Source: an uncultured Alphaproteobacteria bacterium (GTDB lineage: Bacteria > Pseudomonadota > Alphaproteobacteria > RF32 > CAG-239). From it: a DNA stretch of 64,000 nt. Shown here one piece after another: positions 18,792 through 27,336 of the stretch; position 1 is the first letter of the stretch, and every line of letters begins with the position of its first letter. The stretch is taken from assembly GCA_944393175.1 (NCBI GenBank), contig CALXZH010000012.1:62001-126000 (forward strand). The letters run 5' to 3'. The notes beneath the pieces are model-generated. The model was given only the letters and a program-made list of their open reading frames with translations. It had not been told where the DNA came from and made no database searches. The translations under genes were made by a program, and so were the position numbers.

Positions 18792-20630
18792 ATGAGCGAT
18801 AAGATGAACTTTCAGGCCGAAGTCGGCAAATTGTTGGATATTGTGGTCAACTCTTTGTATTCGGAAAGACAAATTTTTTTAAGAGAGTTGATTTCTAATG
18901 CAAGTGATGCTTGCGATAAGCTCAAATATTTGGCTTTGACACATCCTGATATTGCCAAAGATTCCGGACAGATGAAAATTAAGATTATTCCGGATGCTAA
19001 GAATCGGACCTTGGTGATTGAGGATAACGGTATCGGTATGAACCGAGATGACCTTATCAATCATTTGGGGACGATTGCAAAATCCGGTACGGCCGAATTT
19101 GTGAAAAATGTGAAAGATAACGGTTCGGCGGTTGATTTAATCGGGCAATTCGGTGTGGGCTTTTATTCGGCCTTTATGGTTGCCGAAAAAGTTGAAATAA
19201 CTACGCGTAAGGCCGGTGAGGATAAGGCTTGGGTTTGGATTTCGGACGGCGTCGGCGGGTTTGAAATCAGCGAAGGCAAAAAAGACACCAACGGTACGTC
19301 TATCAAATTGTTCTTAAAAGAGGATGCTAAAGAATTTACCGATACGATTTATTTGCGTCAGATTATCAGAACTTATTCCGACCATATTGATTATCCGATT
19401 GTGTTGGAATTAGGCGAGGCAGGAGAAGAAACAGTTAACTCCGGTTCAGCTTTGTGGGCAAAGCACAAGTCCGAAATTACTCAAGAGCAATATAAGGAAT
19501 TTTATCATCATATTTCCAAGAACTTTGATGATCCTTGGATGACGTTGCATTTTAAGGCAGAGGGAAATATTGAATATACCGGTTTGCTTTATATTCCTTC
19601 AACCGCGCCTTATGACTTGTTCCAACCCGATAGAAAGACCGGTTTGAAGCTCTATGTCAACAAGGTGTTTATTTCCGATAAGGTTGAGGAATTGATGCCG
19701 GCTTATTTGCGCTTCGTGAGAGGCGTGATTGACTCGGCTGATTTGCCGTTGAATATTTCACGTGAGATGTTGCAACAATCGCCTTTGATTGCCAAAATCA
19801 AATCCGGTACGGTAAATCGTTTGCTCAAAGAATTAAAGAATCGCAGCCAGAATTATGATGATTATAAAAAATTCTGGGATGCGTTCGGTATCGCCTTTAA
19901 AGAAGGTATTTATGAAGATTTTGCAAATCGAACCGAGATTGCCGAATTGTCTCGTTTCTATTCAACGCATGATATTAACAAACTTACCTCTTTGGATGAA
20001 TATATCAGCCGAGCTCAGCCGGAGCAAAAAGCCATTTATTATATCACGGGTGATGATGTTAATACGTTGGTTAATAACCCACAGTTGGAAGCCTTTAAGG
20101 CAAAAGGAATCGAAGTCTTGCTCCTTGTGGACCCGATTGATGAATTTTGGACACAGACTTTGCTCAATTATAAAGATTTTGCCATTAAGCATATTTCGCA
20201 AGCCGATATTGATTTGGGGCTGAAAAGAGATGAGGCTAAGGCTGATGAGGGTTCTCTTAAAAAATTGACCGATTTGATGAGCGAAATGTTTAAGTCCGAA
20301 GTGGCAAAAGTTACCACAACCGATAAGTTGACCAAATCTCCGGTCAGCCTGACGGTGGAAGACGGTCAGATGAGTATTCATTTGGAAAGATTAATGCGTA
20401 ATCATCAACAACAAACGGCTTTTGCAAGCTCAAGAATCTTGCAGCTTAACCCGTATCATCGGTTGATTATTAAGCTCTCAGAAGCGGTTAATGATGAGGC
20501 TATGCGGCCAAAAGTCGAAGAAGTGGCTAAAATTTTGCTCGACCAAGCCAAAATTGCCGAAGGGGAGGCTATTCAAGATTCCTCTTTCTATAGCGAAAAA
20601 GTCAGCGAGTATATCTTAAAGGCATTTTAA
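18792..20630 (+). CDS. htpG: Chaperone HtpG (Hsp90)
   Basis: 612 residues. The N-terminal GHKL ATPase shows LISNASDACDKLKYLAL, DNGIGMNRDDLI, GTIAKSGT and GQFGVGFYSAFMV; the middle domain has PLNISREMLQQS; the C-terminal dimerisation domain is complete. HtpG is the cytosolic Hsp90 homologue. The RBS is AAAGGA 10 bases before the ATG, and a heat-shock-type promoter lies just upstream. A terminator follows 20 bases after the stop. Confidence 0.97.
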   Translation: MSDKMNFQAEVGKLLDIVVNSLYSERQIFLRELISNASDACDKLKYLALTHPDIAKDSGQMKIKIIPDAKNRTLVIEDNGIGMNRDDLINHLGTIAKSGTAEFVKNVKDNGSAVDLIGQFGVGFYSAFMVAEKVEITTRKAGEDKAWVWISDGVGGFEISEGKKDTNGTSIKLFLKEDAKEFTDTIYLRQIIRTYSDHIDYPIVLELGEAGEETVNSGSALWAKHKSEITQEQYKEFYHHISKNFDDPWMTLHFKAEGNIEYTGLLYIPSTAPYDLFQPDRKTGLKLYVNKVFISDKVEELMPAYLRFVRGVIDSADLPLNISREMLQQSPLIAKIKSGTVNRLLKELKNRSQNYDDYKKFWDAFGIAFKEGIYEDFANRTEIAELSRFYSTHDINKLTSLDEYISRAQPEQKAIYYITGDDVNTLVNNPQLEAFKAKGIEVLLLVDPIDEFWTQTLLNYKDFAIKHISQADIDLGLKRDEAKADEGSLKKLTDLMSEMFKSEVAKVTTTDKLTKSPVSLTVEDGQMSIHLERLMRNHQQQTAFASSRILQLNPYHRLIIKLSEAVNDEAMRPKVEEVAKILLDQAKIAEGEAIQDSSFYSEKVSEYILKAF

Positions 20631-20650
20631 GTTACTTGATTGATGTGAAA

Positions 20651-20685
20651 GAACCTTGAGTTATAAAATTCAAGGTTCTTTTTTA
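20651..20685 (+). terminator. Terminator after htpG
   Basis: GAACCTTGA and TCAAGGTTC form a 9-bp stem around an AT-rich loop, followed by TTTTTT. Confidence 0.9.
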
Positions 20686-20740
20686 ATCAAATTTTATGCT
20701 TTTATACGTAGAATGGCGGAAATTGTTAGGGAGAATCGAT

Positions 20741-21418
20741 ATGCTTTATCTGATATGCGGATTTTTATTCGGGATGCTTATTCCTTATATGGCGCGGCGT
20801 TTTGCCAAATTTATGCCGGCAACCGCAGCTTATGCTTTGGTGCGGTTGGTTTGGCCGGTTAAAACAGTGTCGGCGGAGAGAAAAAGAAACAATCCGCTCT
20901 ATCAAAAACTTATCAGTGACTATGTTATGCGCAGTCTTGGCTATGGTATTTTGGTGGCGGCGGTTTCTTATGGCGCATATTGGCGTTTTGGCGTTGACCA
21001 TCTGTGGTGGATACTTTCCTTTATTTGGATTTTGATGCTGTTGTTCGAGATTGACTATAAGACTTACTTTTTGCCAGATATTCTTACTTTCCCATTGCTG
21101 TTGGTTGGATTTTTATATGCGGTTTTGGTGGGTGGAATCGTAGGACCGGCGGAAAGCTCTATCGGAGCGGCTGTCGGATATGTGTTGCCGGTGCTCGCAA
21201 GCCTATGCTTGGTTTGGAAAAATAAAGATGTGTTCGGCGGCGGGGATATTAAACTTTTATCGGCCGTCGGGGCTTGGCTCGGCGTGGAGAATTTGCTTTA
21301 TGTGATTTTGCTTTCTTGCATGGTATTTGGTGTCTATGCTTTGTTAACTCGTAAGCGTTCAGGCGCTTTTGGACCGGCTATTGCAATATCTGCAATAATT
21401 GTTGCTTTTTACGCGTAA
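20741..21418 (+). CDS. Prepilin peptidase, A24 family, single-domain form
   Basis: 225 residues from the ATG at 20741, which has GGGAG 7 bases upstream; an earlier in-frame ATG at 20696 lacks an RBS and overlaps the htpG terminator region. The aspartic protease motifs are D105 in EIDYKTYFLPD and D169 in GGGDIKLLSAVGAWLG. About seven membrane spans. The N-terminal zinc-binding methyltransferase region of PilD (two CxxC pairs) is absent. It would cleave type IV pilin or Tad/type II secretion prepilins, but no pilin gene is in the window. Confidence 0.85.
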   Translation: MLYLICGFLFGMLIPYMARRFAKFMPATAAYALVRLVWPVKTVSAERKRNNPLYQKLISDYVMRSLGYGILVAAVSYGAYWRFGVDHLWWILSFIWILMLLFEIDYKTYFLPDILTFPLLLVGFLYAVLVGGIVGPAESSIGAAVGYVLPVLASLCLVWKNKDVFGGGDIKLLSAVGAWLGVENLLYVILLSCMVFGVYALLTRKRSGAFGPAIAISAIIVAFYA

Positions 21419-21468
21419 TGAGGTAAAATCTTAAAACAGTTAGATATTTCCAGTTGAGGGTAATGAAC

Positions 21469-22188
21469 ATGATGATGAAAAAAGCTTGGGAAAAAGATAA
21501 GCGTAAAGTAAAAAAATTGGTTGAAGGAACTAACTTTGACTTGTTTATTTTATCATTGATTTGTATTGATGCCGTGGCTCTCGGCTTTATGACTTCGGAA
21601 ATTACCAATGTCTTTTTTGACCATGTCTTATTTATTTTAGACAGGTTATGCATGGCTATCTTCATTATGGAAATGTTGATGAAGATTTATGCTTACGGTA
21701 AAGGATTTTTTAAAAACGGTTGGAATGTGTTTGATTTTGTGATTGTGGCTATTTCTTCCGTGCCGTTTGCAAGTTATTTCATCGTTTTAAGAACGTTTAG
21801 ATTATTCCGCTCGCTCAAATATGTGAATAAGTTTTCCAGACTGAAATTCATCATTAATACCTTTATTGCTTTGCTGCCGATTTTTGGAGCGATGCTGGCG
21901 GTATTTGCAATCTTCTTTTATGTCTTCTCCATTATTGCCGTTTGTTTGTTTGGTGATATTTTTGTGGAGTTTTCTTCTTTGGGAAATTCGGTATTCACTT
22001 TGTTGCAAGTCTTTTCTTTGGATGGATGGGCGGCAAGTATTGCTCGTCCGGTGATGTCGGTTTTCCCGCATGCTTGGATTTTCTTTGTGGCTTTCTTGTT
22101 TATCTCTTTCTTGATTGTTTTGAGTTTCTTGCTCAGCGCAATCGGCGAAGTGGTGCGCAGAGAATTTCAGGTTAAGTCCAGATTGTAA
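21469..22188 (+). CDS. Voltage-gated cation channel of the NavBac type
   Basis: 239 residues from the ATG at 21469, placed 8 bases after GAGGG; in-frame TTG and ATG codons lie slightly upstream. One six-helix ion-transport domain: S1-S3, an S4 voltage sensor with R108, R111 and R114 (VLRTFRLFRSLKYV), S5, pore loop and S6. The pore loop reads FSLDGW with D185 at the selectivity position, where classical bacterial sodium channels have TLESW. A short cytoplasmic tail follows S6. Ion selectivity cannot be read safely. Confidence 0.88.
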   Translation: MMMKKAWEKDKRKVKKLVEGTNFDLFILSLICIDAVALGFMTSEITNVFFDHVLFILDRLCMAIFIMEMLMKIYAYGKGFFKNGWNVFDFVIVAISSVPFASYFIVLRTFRLFRSLKYVNKFSRLKFIINTFIALLPIFGAMLAVFAIFFYVFSIIAVCLFGDIFVEFSSLGNSVFTLLQVFSLDGWAASIARPVMSVFPHAWIFFVAFLFISFLIVLSFLLSAIGEVVRREFQVKSRL

Positions 22189-22206
22189 TATCTATTGTAA
22201 AAAAAA

Positions 22207-22245
22207 CAAAACCCCGGAAGAATTGCTCTTCGGGGGTTTTTGTTT
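22207..22245. terminator. Bidirectional terminator between channel gene and 22261 gene
   Basis: ACCCCGGAAGA and TCTTCGGGGGT form a long stem with a 5-base loop, flanked by A-run and T-run. Confidence 0.9.
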
Positions 22246-22260
22246 AAGCGTTTATATCAA

Positions 22261-22854
22261 TCAAACGGCGCATTTAACGCTGAGTTTGAAGATGGTTTTG
22301 ACCGTGTCTTTGGCTTCCTCATAATTAAATTTGTTGGCCAGAAGAGAGTCATTGAAGCATATCATGGTGCGGAACACCATACAGATGGTCGGACAGTCGA
22401 CACCTTGAGAGGTTTGCCTGATACCGTTTTCATCATCAACTTGCGAGCCTAATATGGCTTTCAACATGTTATATTCGGCTTCGGATACTTGAAGCGGAAG
22501 GTTGAAACTTTTGCGCTCTTTGCCTATTTCTTCCATGTATTTCAGCGCAATTTGGTAGCCGGTGATGAACGGTGAGTTCGGGCTTTCTTTTATCCATCGC
22601 TTCAGCTTAGAAATGTCATATTGCAGCTGCATTTGTGCAAGGCGCTTAAATTCAGGATAAGCGATGTGCTGCGGGTTGCTGATGATTTCTTGCTGCTTGT
22701 GGGAATCGGAAACAAAAGCTTTCATCTCTTGTTCAATCTGCGACTTACTGCCAAAACGCGTGATGACCGTGTTGAAATACTGTTCGGTTACTTTCTGGCT
22801 GAATTTGAGTTTGAAGTTTAAAACCTCAAACATCATGAGTTGTAATTTTTCCAT
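22261..22854 (-). CDS. Unrecognised 197-residue cytosolic protein
   Basis: Mostly helical, 197 residues, without signal peptide, membrane span or evident motif. Segments such as KYMEEIGKERKSFNLPLQVSE and NEAKDTVKTIF-like stretches suggest a compact all-alpha fold. Two cysteine-containing stretches near the C-terminus (DCPTICMVF, MICFND) are notable. Single gene, leftward, divergent from groES with about 190 bases between. I do not recognise the family. Codon use resembles neighbouring genes, so it is probably real. Confidence 0.65.
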   Translation of the reverse strand: MEKLQLMMFEVLNFKLKFSQKVTEQYFNTVITRFGSKSQIEQEMKAFVSDSHKQQEIISNPQHIAYPEFKRLAQMQLQYDISKLKRWIKESPNSPFITGYQIALKYMEEIGKERKSFNLPLQVSEAEYNMLKAILGSQVDDENGIRQTSQGVDCPTICMVFRTMICFNDSLLANKFNYEEAKDTVKTIFKLSVKCAV

Positions 22855-22970
22855 CTCAAATAAATTTTAATAGTGAAACATAAGAATAGTTAATCGCTTT
22901 ATAAAATACGCTTTTCTGTCTTTTTGTCAAAACTTTTTTGCTCGTTTTTTTAAGAAATTTGCTCGCCCTG

Positions 22971-22999
22971 CTTGACAAGGCGGTTTTTGATACCTAACT
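22971..22999 (+). promoter_or_regulatory. Putative RpoH promoter of groESL
   Basis: CTTG at 22971-22974 and CCTAACT at 22993-22999, 18 bases apart, one mismatch from the alphaproteobacterial CTTG-N17/18-CYTATNT heat-shock pattern and identical in spacing to the htpG site. No CIRCE inverted repeat (TTAGCACTC-N9-GAGTGCTAA) is present, so HrcA control is unlikely. Confidence 0.6.
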
Positions 23000-23044
23000 A
23001 AATGTCAGATGAAAAAACTTTTGAATTAAACGGAGGAGTTATTT

Positions 23045-23332
23045 ATGAAAATTAGACCATTACATGACCGTGTCTTGATTAAACGGGTTGAAGAAGTTAC
23101 TAAAACTGCCGGTGGTATTATTATTCCGGATACTGCTAAAGAAAAACCAAGCGAAGGTATTGTTGAGGCTGTTGGAAACGGTTTTCGCGCAGAAGACGGA
23201 AAAATTATTCCGATGAGCGTGAAAGAAGGCGATAAGGTCTTGTTTGGTAAATGGTCAGGAACCGAAGTTAAAATCGATGGCGAAACAAGATTGATTATGA
23301 AAGAATCCGATATTCTCGGCGTGATTGAATAG
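23045..23332 (+). CDS. groES: Co-chaperonin GroES
   Basis: 95 residues, normal length. N-terminal [15 protein letters not shown], mobile loop [16 protein letters not shown], and the C-terminal ESDILGVIE are all family signatures. It caps the GroEL ring and enables folding of encapsulated clients. RBS GGAGG lies 10 bases before the ATG. groEL begins 31 bases downstream with its own RBS. Confidence 0.98.
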   Translation: MKIRPLHDRVLIKRVEEVTKTAGGIIIPDTAKEKPSEGIVEAVGNGFRAEDGKIIPMSVKEGDKVLFGKWSGTEVKIDGETRLIMKESDILGVIE

Positions 23333-23348
23333 TTTTTTAATTTTTTAG

Positions 23349-25007
<1,659 letters not shown>

Positions 25008-25031
25008 TTTAGCTGTTTTCCTTTGCAGTGG

Positions 25032-25067
25032 AAAAACACCTCTGAAAACATCAGGGGTGTTTTTTTA
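25032..25067 (+). terminator. Terminator after groEL
   Basis: AACACCTCTGA pairs with TCAGGGGTGTT (one wobble), followed by TTTTTTT. Confidence 0.9.
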
Positions 25068-25118
25068 ATGCTTAATTTATTCTCTTTTGATATACTTTTT
25101 TATTGTGAGGATAATGTT

Positions 25119-25559
25119 ATGGCAGATTTTGATAATTTAGATGAACTGAAAGCTCTGAAAGCCAGAGGCGTGATTGATGATGCTCAGTATGACCAGATTA
25201 AAAGCAAAATTGCTCAGCGGATTATTCGCGGTCGGCGTGAGGGAGCTTATGCTAAAAGCGGTGTTATCTATATTTTATTGGCGTTCTTTTTGGGCACAAT
25301 CGGAATCCACAATCTGTATGCCGGTTATGCCAAACGAGGGTGGACACAGGCCATTTTGACAATTACTTCTCCTTTGTTTGCTTTTTTGCCTCTGCTTTTG
25401 ACGGCCGCTTGGGCTTGGGGGGAATTGTTTGTTGTTAATAAAAGTGCTGACGGCGTGTTTTTTAAAGGTTCAAAAGTGGTTATTTGTGGACTGCGAATCT
25501 TATCAATTATTGTGTTTGTGTGGATGTGGCAAAATGCCGATTTGGTAACCGAATCTTAA
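25119..25559 (+). CDS. SHOCT-like plus TM2 domain membrane protein
   Basis: 146 residues from the ATG at 25119 with GAGG 8 bases upstream; a longer frame from 25023 would cover the groEL terminator and is unlikely. The N-terminal segment NLDELKALKARGVIDDAQYDQIKSKI has the SHOCT-type pattern. The TM2 domain has two membrane spans joined by GTIGIHNLYAGYAKRGW, and a third span is near the C-terminus. TM2 proteins are widespread and mostly uncharacterised. Confidence 0.8.
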   Translation: MADFDNLDELKALKARGVIDDAQYDQIKSKIAQRIIRGRREGAYAKSGVIYILLAFFLGTIGIHNLYAGYAKRGWTQAILTITSPLFAFLPLLLTAAWAWGELFVVNKSADGVFFKGSKVVICGLRILSIIVFVWMWQNADLVTES

Positions 25560-25596
25560 GCCTCTGTGTGGCATAGTCTCGCTAAGAAGGTGCATA

Positions 25597-26217
25597 ATGA
25601 AAAAACATTTTTATATATTTCGACATGGACAAACAATTTGGAATGCTGAAGGTCGTCCGCAAGGGCAACACGAATATCCCGTGCCTTTGACCGTAGTGGG
25701 GCAAGAACAAGCGCAAAAATTGGCCGAAAAACTCAAAGACAAAAAAATTAAGCTCATCATCAGTTCGGATTTGTTGCGTGCTCAGCAAACCGGTGAAATT
25801 GTGGCTAAAACGCTTAAAACGCCGATTGTGTTTGATAAAAGATTACGTGAAGTTAATTACGGAATCCTCAATGGTCTCTATACTATTGAACGAGAAGAAG
25901 TTTATCCTGATTTCAAAAAATCTTATGAAAATCCAGAAATCCCTTTTCCCGAGGGCGAGAGTTTACGACAAGTGGCTTTGCGGATGATAGATGTGATTAA
26001 AGATGCTTGCGCTAAATATTCTTATCGGGCTATCGGTTTGTCTTCTCACGGGCATGCCATAACCTCGTTGATTGAGGAAGTCTTCGGTTATCCCGTTCAA
26101 AGAGTCGAAAATTGTGATTATGTGCATATCACTTATGATTTGGATAAGGATAAATTTGAAGGACTTGAACTCCCGCCGAAAAGAGAAATTTATAAACCGA
26201 TTATTCCAAACTATTAG
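25597..26217 (+). CDS. Histidine phosphatase family protein (phosphoglycerate-mutase-like)
   Basis: 206 residues. The catalytic RHG motif is in FYIFRHGQTIWNAEGRPQG (residues 7-10 region), the second conserved arginine in SSDLLRAQQTGEIV, the acid in REVNYGILNG, and the second histidine in GLSSHGHAI. This is the dPGM/cobalamin-phosphatase branch; substrate is not predictable from sequence. The C-terminal ~20 residues are extended and basic. It stands alone between the TM2 gene and tRNA-Gly. Confidence 0.88.
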   Translation: MKKHFYIFRHGQTIWNAEGRPQGQHEYPVPLTVVGQEQAQKLAEKLKDKKIKLIISSDLLRAQQTGEIVAKTLKTPIVFDKRLREVNYGILNGLYTIEREEVYPDFKKSYENPEIPFPEGESLRQVALRMIDVIKDACAKYSYRAIGLSSHGHAITSLIEEVFGYPVQRVENCDYVHITYDLDKDKFEGLELPPKREIYKPIIPNY

Positions 26218-26334
26218 TAAAAACAAATTGTTAGTTTGTAAATGCTTATGCCTATGCAAAAAAAATGAAAAAAAACAAAATTTATGCTTGCATTTTTTTT
26301 TGAATATGTTAATTAATATCTCGTTCTACTTAAT

Positions 26335-26409
26335 GCGGGCGTAGCTCAGGGGTAGAGCGCAACCTTGCCAAGGTTGATGTCGAGGGTTCGAATCCCTTCA
26401 CCCGCTCCA
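26335..26409 (+). tRNA. tRNA-Gly (anticodon GCC)
   Basis: 75 nt including encoded CCA. Cloverleaf checked by hand: D stem GCTC/GAGC, anticodon loop TTGCCAA (GCC), T loop TTCGAAT. The acceptor stem has one C6/A67 mismatch (26340 against 26400); the same A is present in the att copy at 32603. The 3' 17 bases (26393-26409) are the left attachment site of an integrated element that separates the gene from its original trailer. Confidence 0.97.
26393..26409 (+). repeat. attL: 17-bp direct repeat in tRNA-Gly 3' end
   Basis: TCCCTTCACCCGCTCCA, identical to 32596-32612. The bases flanking the repeat differ at the two sites. This is the expected product of tyrosine-recombinase insertion into a tRNA 3' end, which regenerates an intact tRNA. 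Confidence 0.92.
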
Positions 26410-26460
26410 ATATAAAAATATCACGTAAAATCAATATATTAAAAGACTTTTATTTCCCCC

Positions 26461-26483
26461 TGTGTAGTAGCGATGTGTAGTTG
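26461..26483. other. Left integrase arm-type sites
   Basis: Two copies of TGTGTAGTWG starting at 26461 and 26474, 13 bases apart, 52 bases inside attL. Matching copies lie at the right end of the element with the same 13-base spacing. Confidence 0.6.
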
Positions 26484-26569
26484 TTTTGTGGGGTAATTTA
26501 GTGTTTGATTTTCATTTTTTTGTAGTTGTCCCTCATTTTATAGAAATTTAAAATTGCGACTCGGCTATT

Positions 26570-27121
26570 TTACTTAATCAAATTATAAATAGTTTGTCTG
26601 GTGACATTATATTTTTTTGCGAGCTGTGAGATGTTGGTTGTTCTATCCATCACCACCGCTTTAATCTCATTGATTTGCTCTTTAGAAAGTTTCTTTTTAC
26701 CTCCTTTATATTTGCCCTTTTGTTTGGCGATTGCTATGCCTTCTCTTTGTCTTTCTAAGATAATCTCTCTTTCGAACTCAGAAACAGCTCCTAGCAAGGT
26801 TAACATAAGTTTTTGAAAAGCGTCTGTTTTCTTATTTGCTTCAAAAGTTAGCTTTTCCTTATGGAACTTTATGGTAGCATCTTTCTTCATTATAGTGTCT
26901 ATCAAAGATAAAAGGTCTTGAACATTGCGAGCCAGTCTATCCATTGAGTGGACATTTATAATATCTCCCTCTCTTAAGTTATCTAGCATAGCTTGAAGTT
27001 GTGGTCTGTTGGTATCTTTGCCGGATAGCTTATCTGTATACTCTCTGTTGCAAGAAACATTAAGTAATTGTCTGTCTGTATTTTGTAAGGCTGTACTAAC
27101 TCTGATATAGTTAAAAATCAT
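26570..27121 (-). CDS. Serine recombinase (resolvase/invertase family)
   Basis: 183 residues, standard small resolvase. The catalytic serine is S9 (YIRVST), arginines lie in MDRLARNVQD, and FEREIILERQREGIAIAK forms the long E helix. The C-terminal helix-turn-helix is ISQLAKKYNVTRQTIYNLI. It has its own RBS (AGGAG) and a well-formed res-like array immediately upstream (27153-27260). It probably resolves dimers or regulates element rearrangement. Confidence 0.93.
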   Translation of the reverse strand: MIFNYIRVSTALQNTDRQLLNVSCNREYTDKLSGKDTNRPQLQAMLDNLREGDIINVHSMDRLARNVQDLLSLIDTIMKKDATIKFHKEKLTFEANKKTDAFQKLMLTLLGAVSEFEREIILERQREGIAIAKQKGKYKGGKKKLSKEQINEIKAVVMDRTTNISQLAKKYNVTRQTIYNLIK

Positions 27122-27152
27122 ATTGTATCTCCTGTTAAGCGAATCTATATGT

Positions 27153-27260
27153 GTAAAGTATATTTAAGATTATACTTTACAGGTGTTAAAATGCAAGGAT
27201 ATTTCATTTAGTTTTGACAGTTTTAGGAGCGTCAAAATGGAGTGTAGTTGGTTTTGACAA
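27153..27260. other. Candidate resolution (res) site upstream of the resolvase gene
   Basis: A 28-bp perfect-armed palindrome, GTAAAGTATA (27153-27162) and TATACTTTAC (27171-27180), matches the size of a resolvase crossover site. About 30 bases further, GTTTTGAC (27211), its inverse GTCAAAAT (27231) and GTTTTGAC (27251) recur exactly every 20 bases, like accessory binding sites. Position next to the resolvase gene supports the call. Confidence 0.6.
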
Positions 27261-27264
27261 TGAA

Positions 27265-27287
27265 AAGCCGGAGATTAACTCCGGCTT
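27265..27287 (-). terminator. Terminator of the nuclease-ankyrin gene
   Basis: AAGCCGGAG and CTCCGGCTT form a 9-bp stem with a 5-base loop; on the minus strand a short TTTT follows. It lies 50 bases past the stop at 27337. Confidence 0.7.
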
Positions 27288-27336
27288 ATATTGATATTTA
27301 GTGAGTTATAAGATGAGTTTTGCTAATGTAAGAATT

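Noticed and set aside
22855-23044. CIRCE element before groES
   Set aside because: The nine-base inverted repeat of HrcA operators was looked for and is absent.
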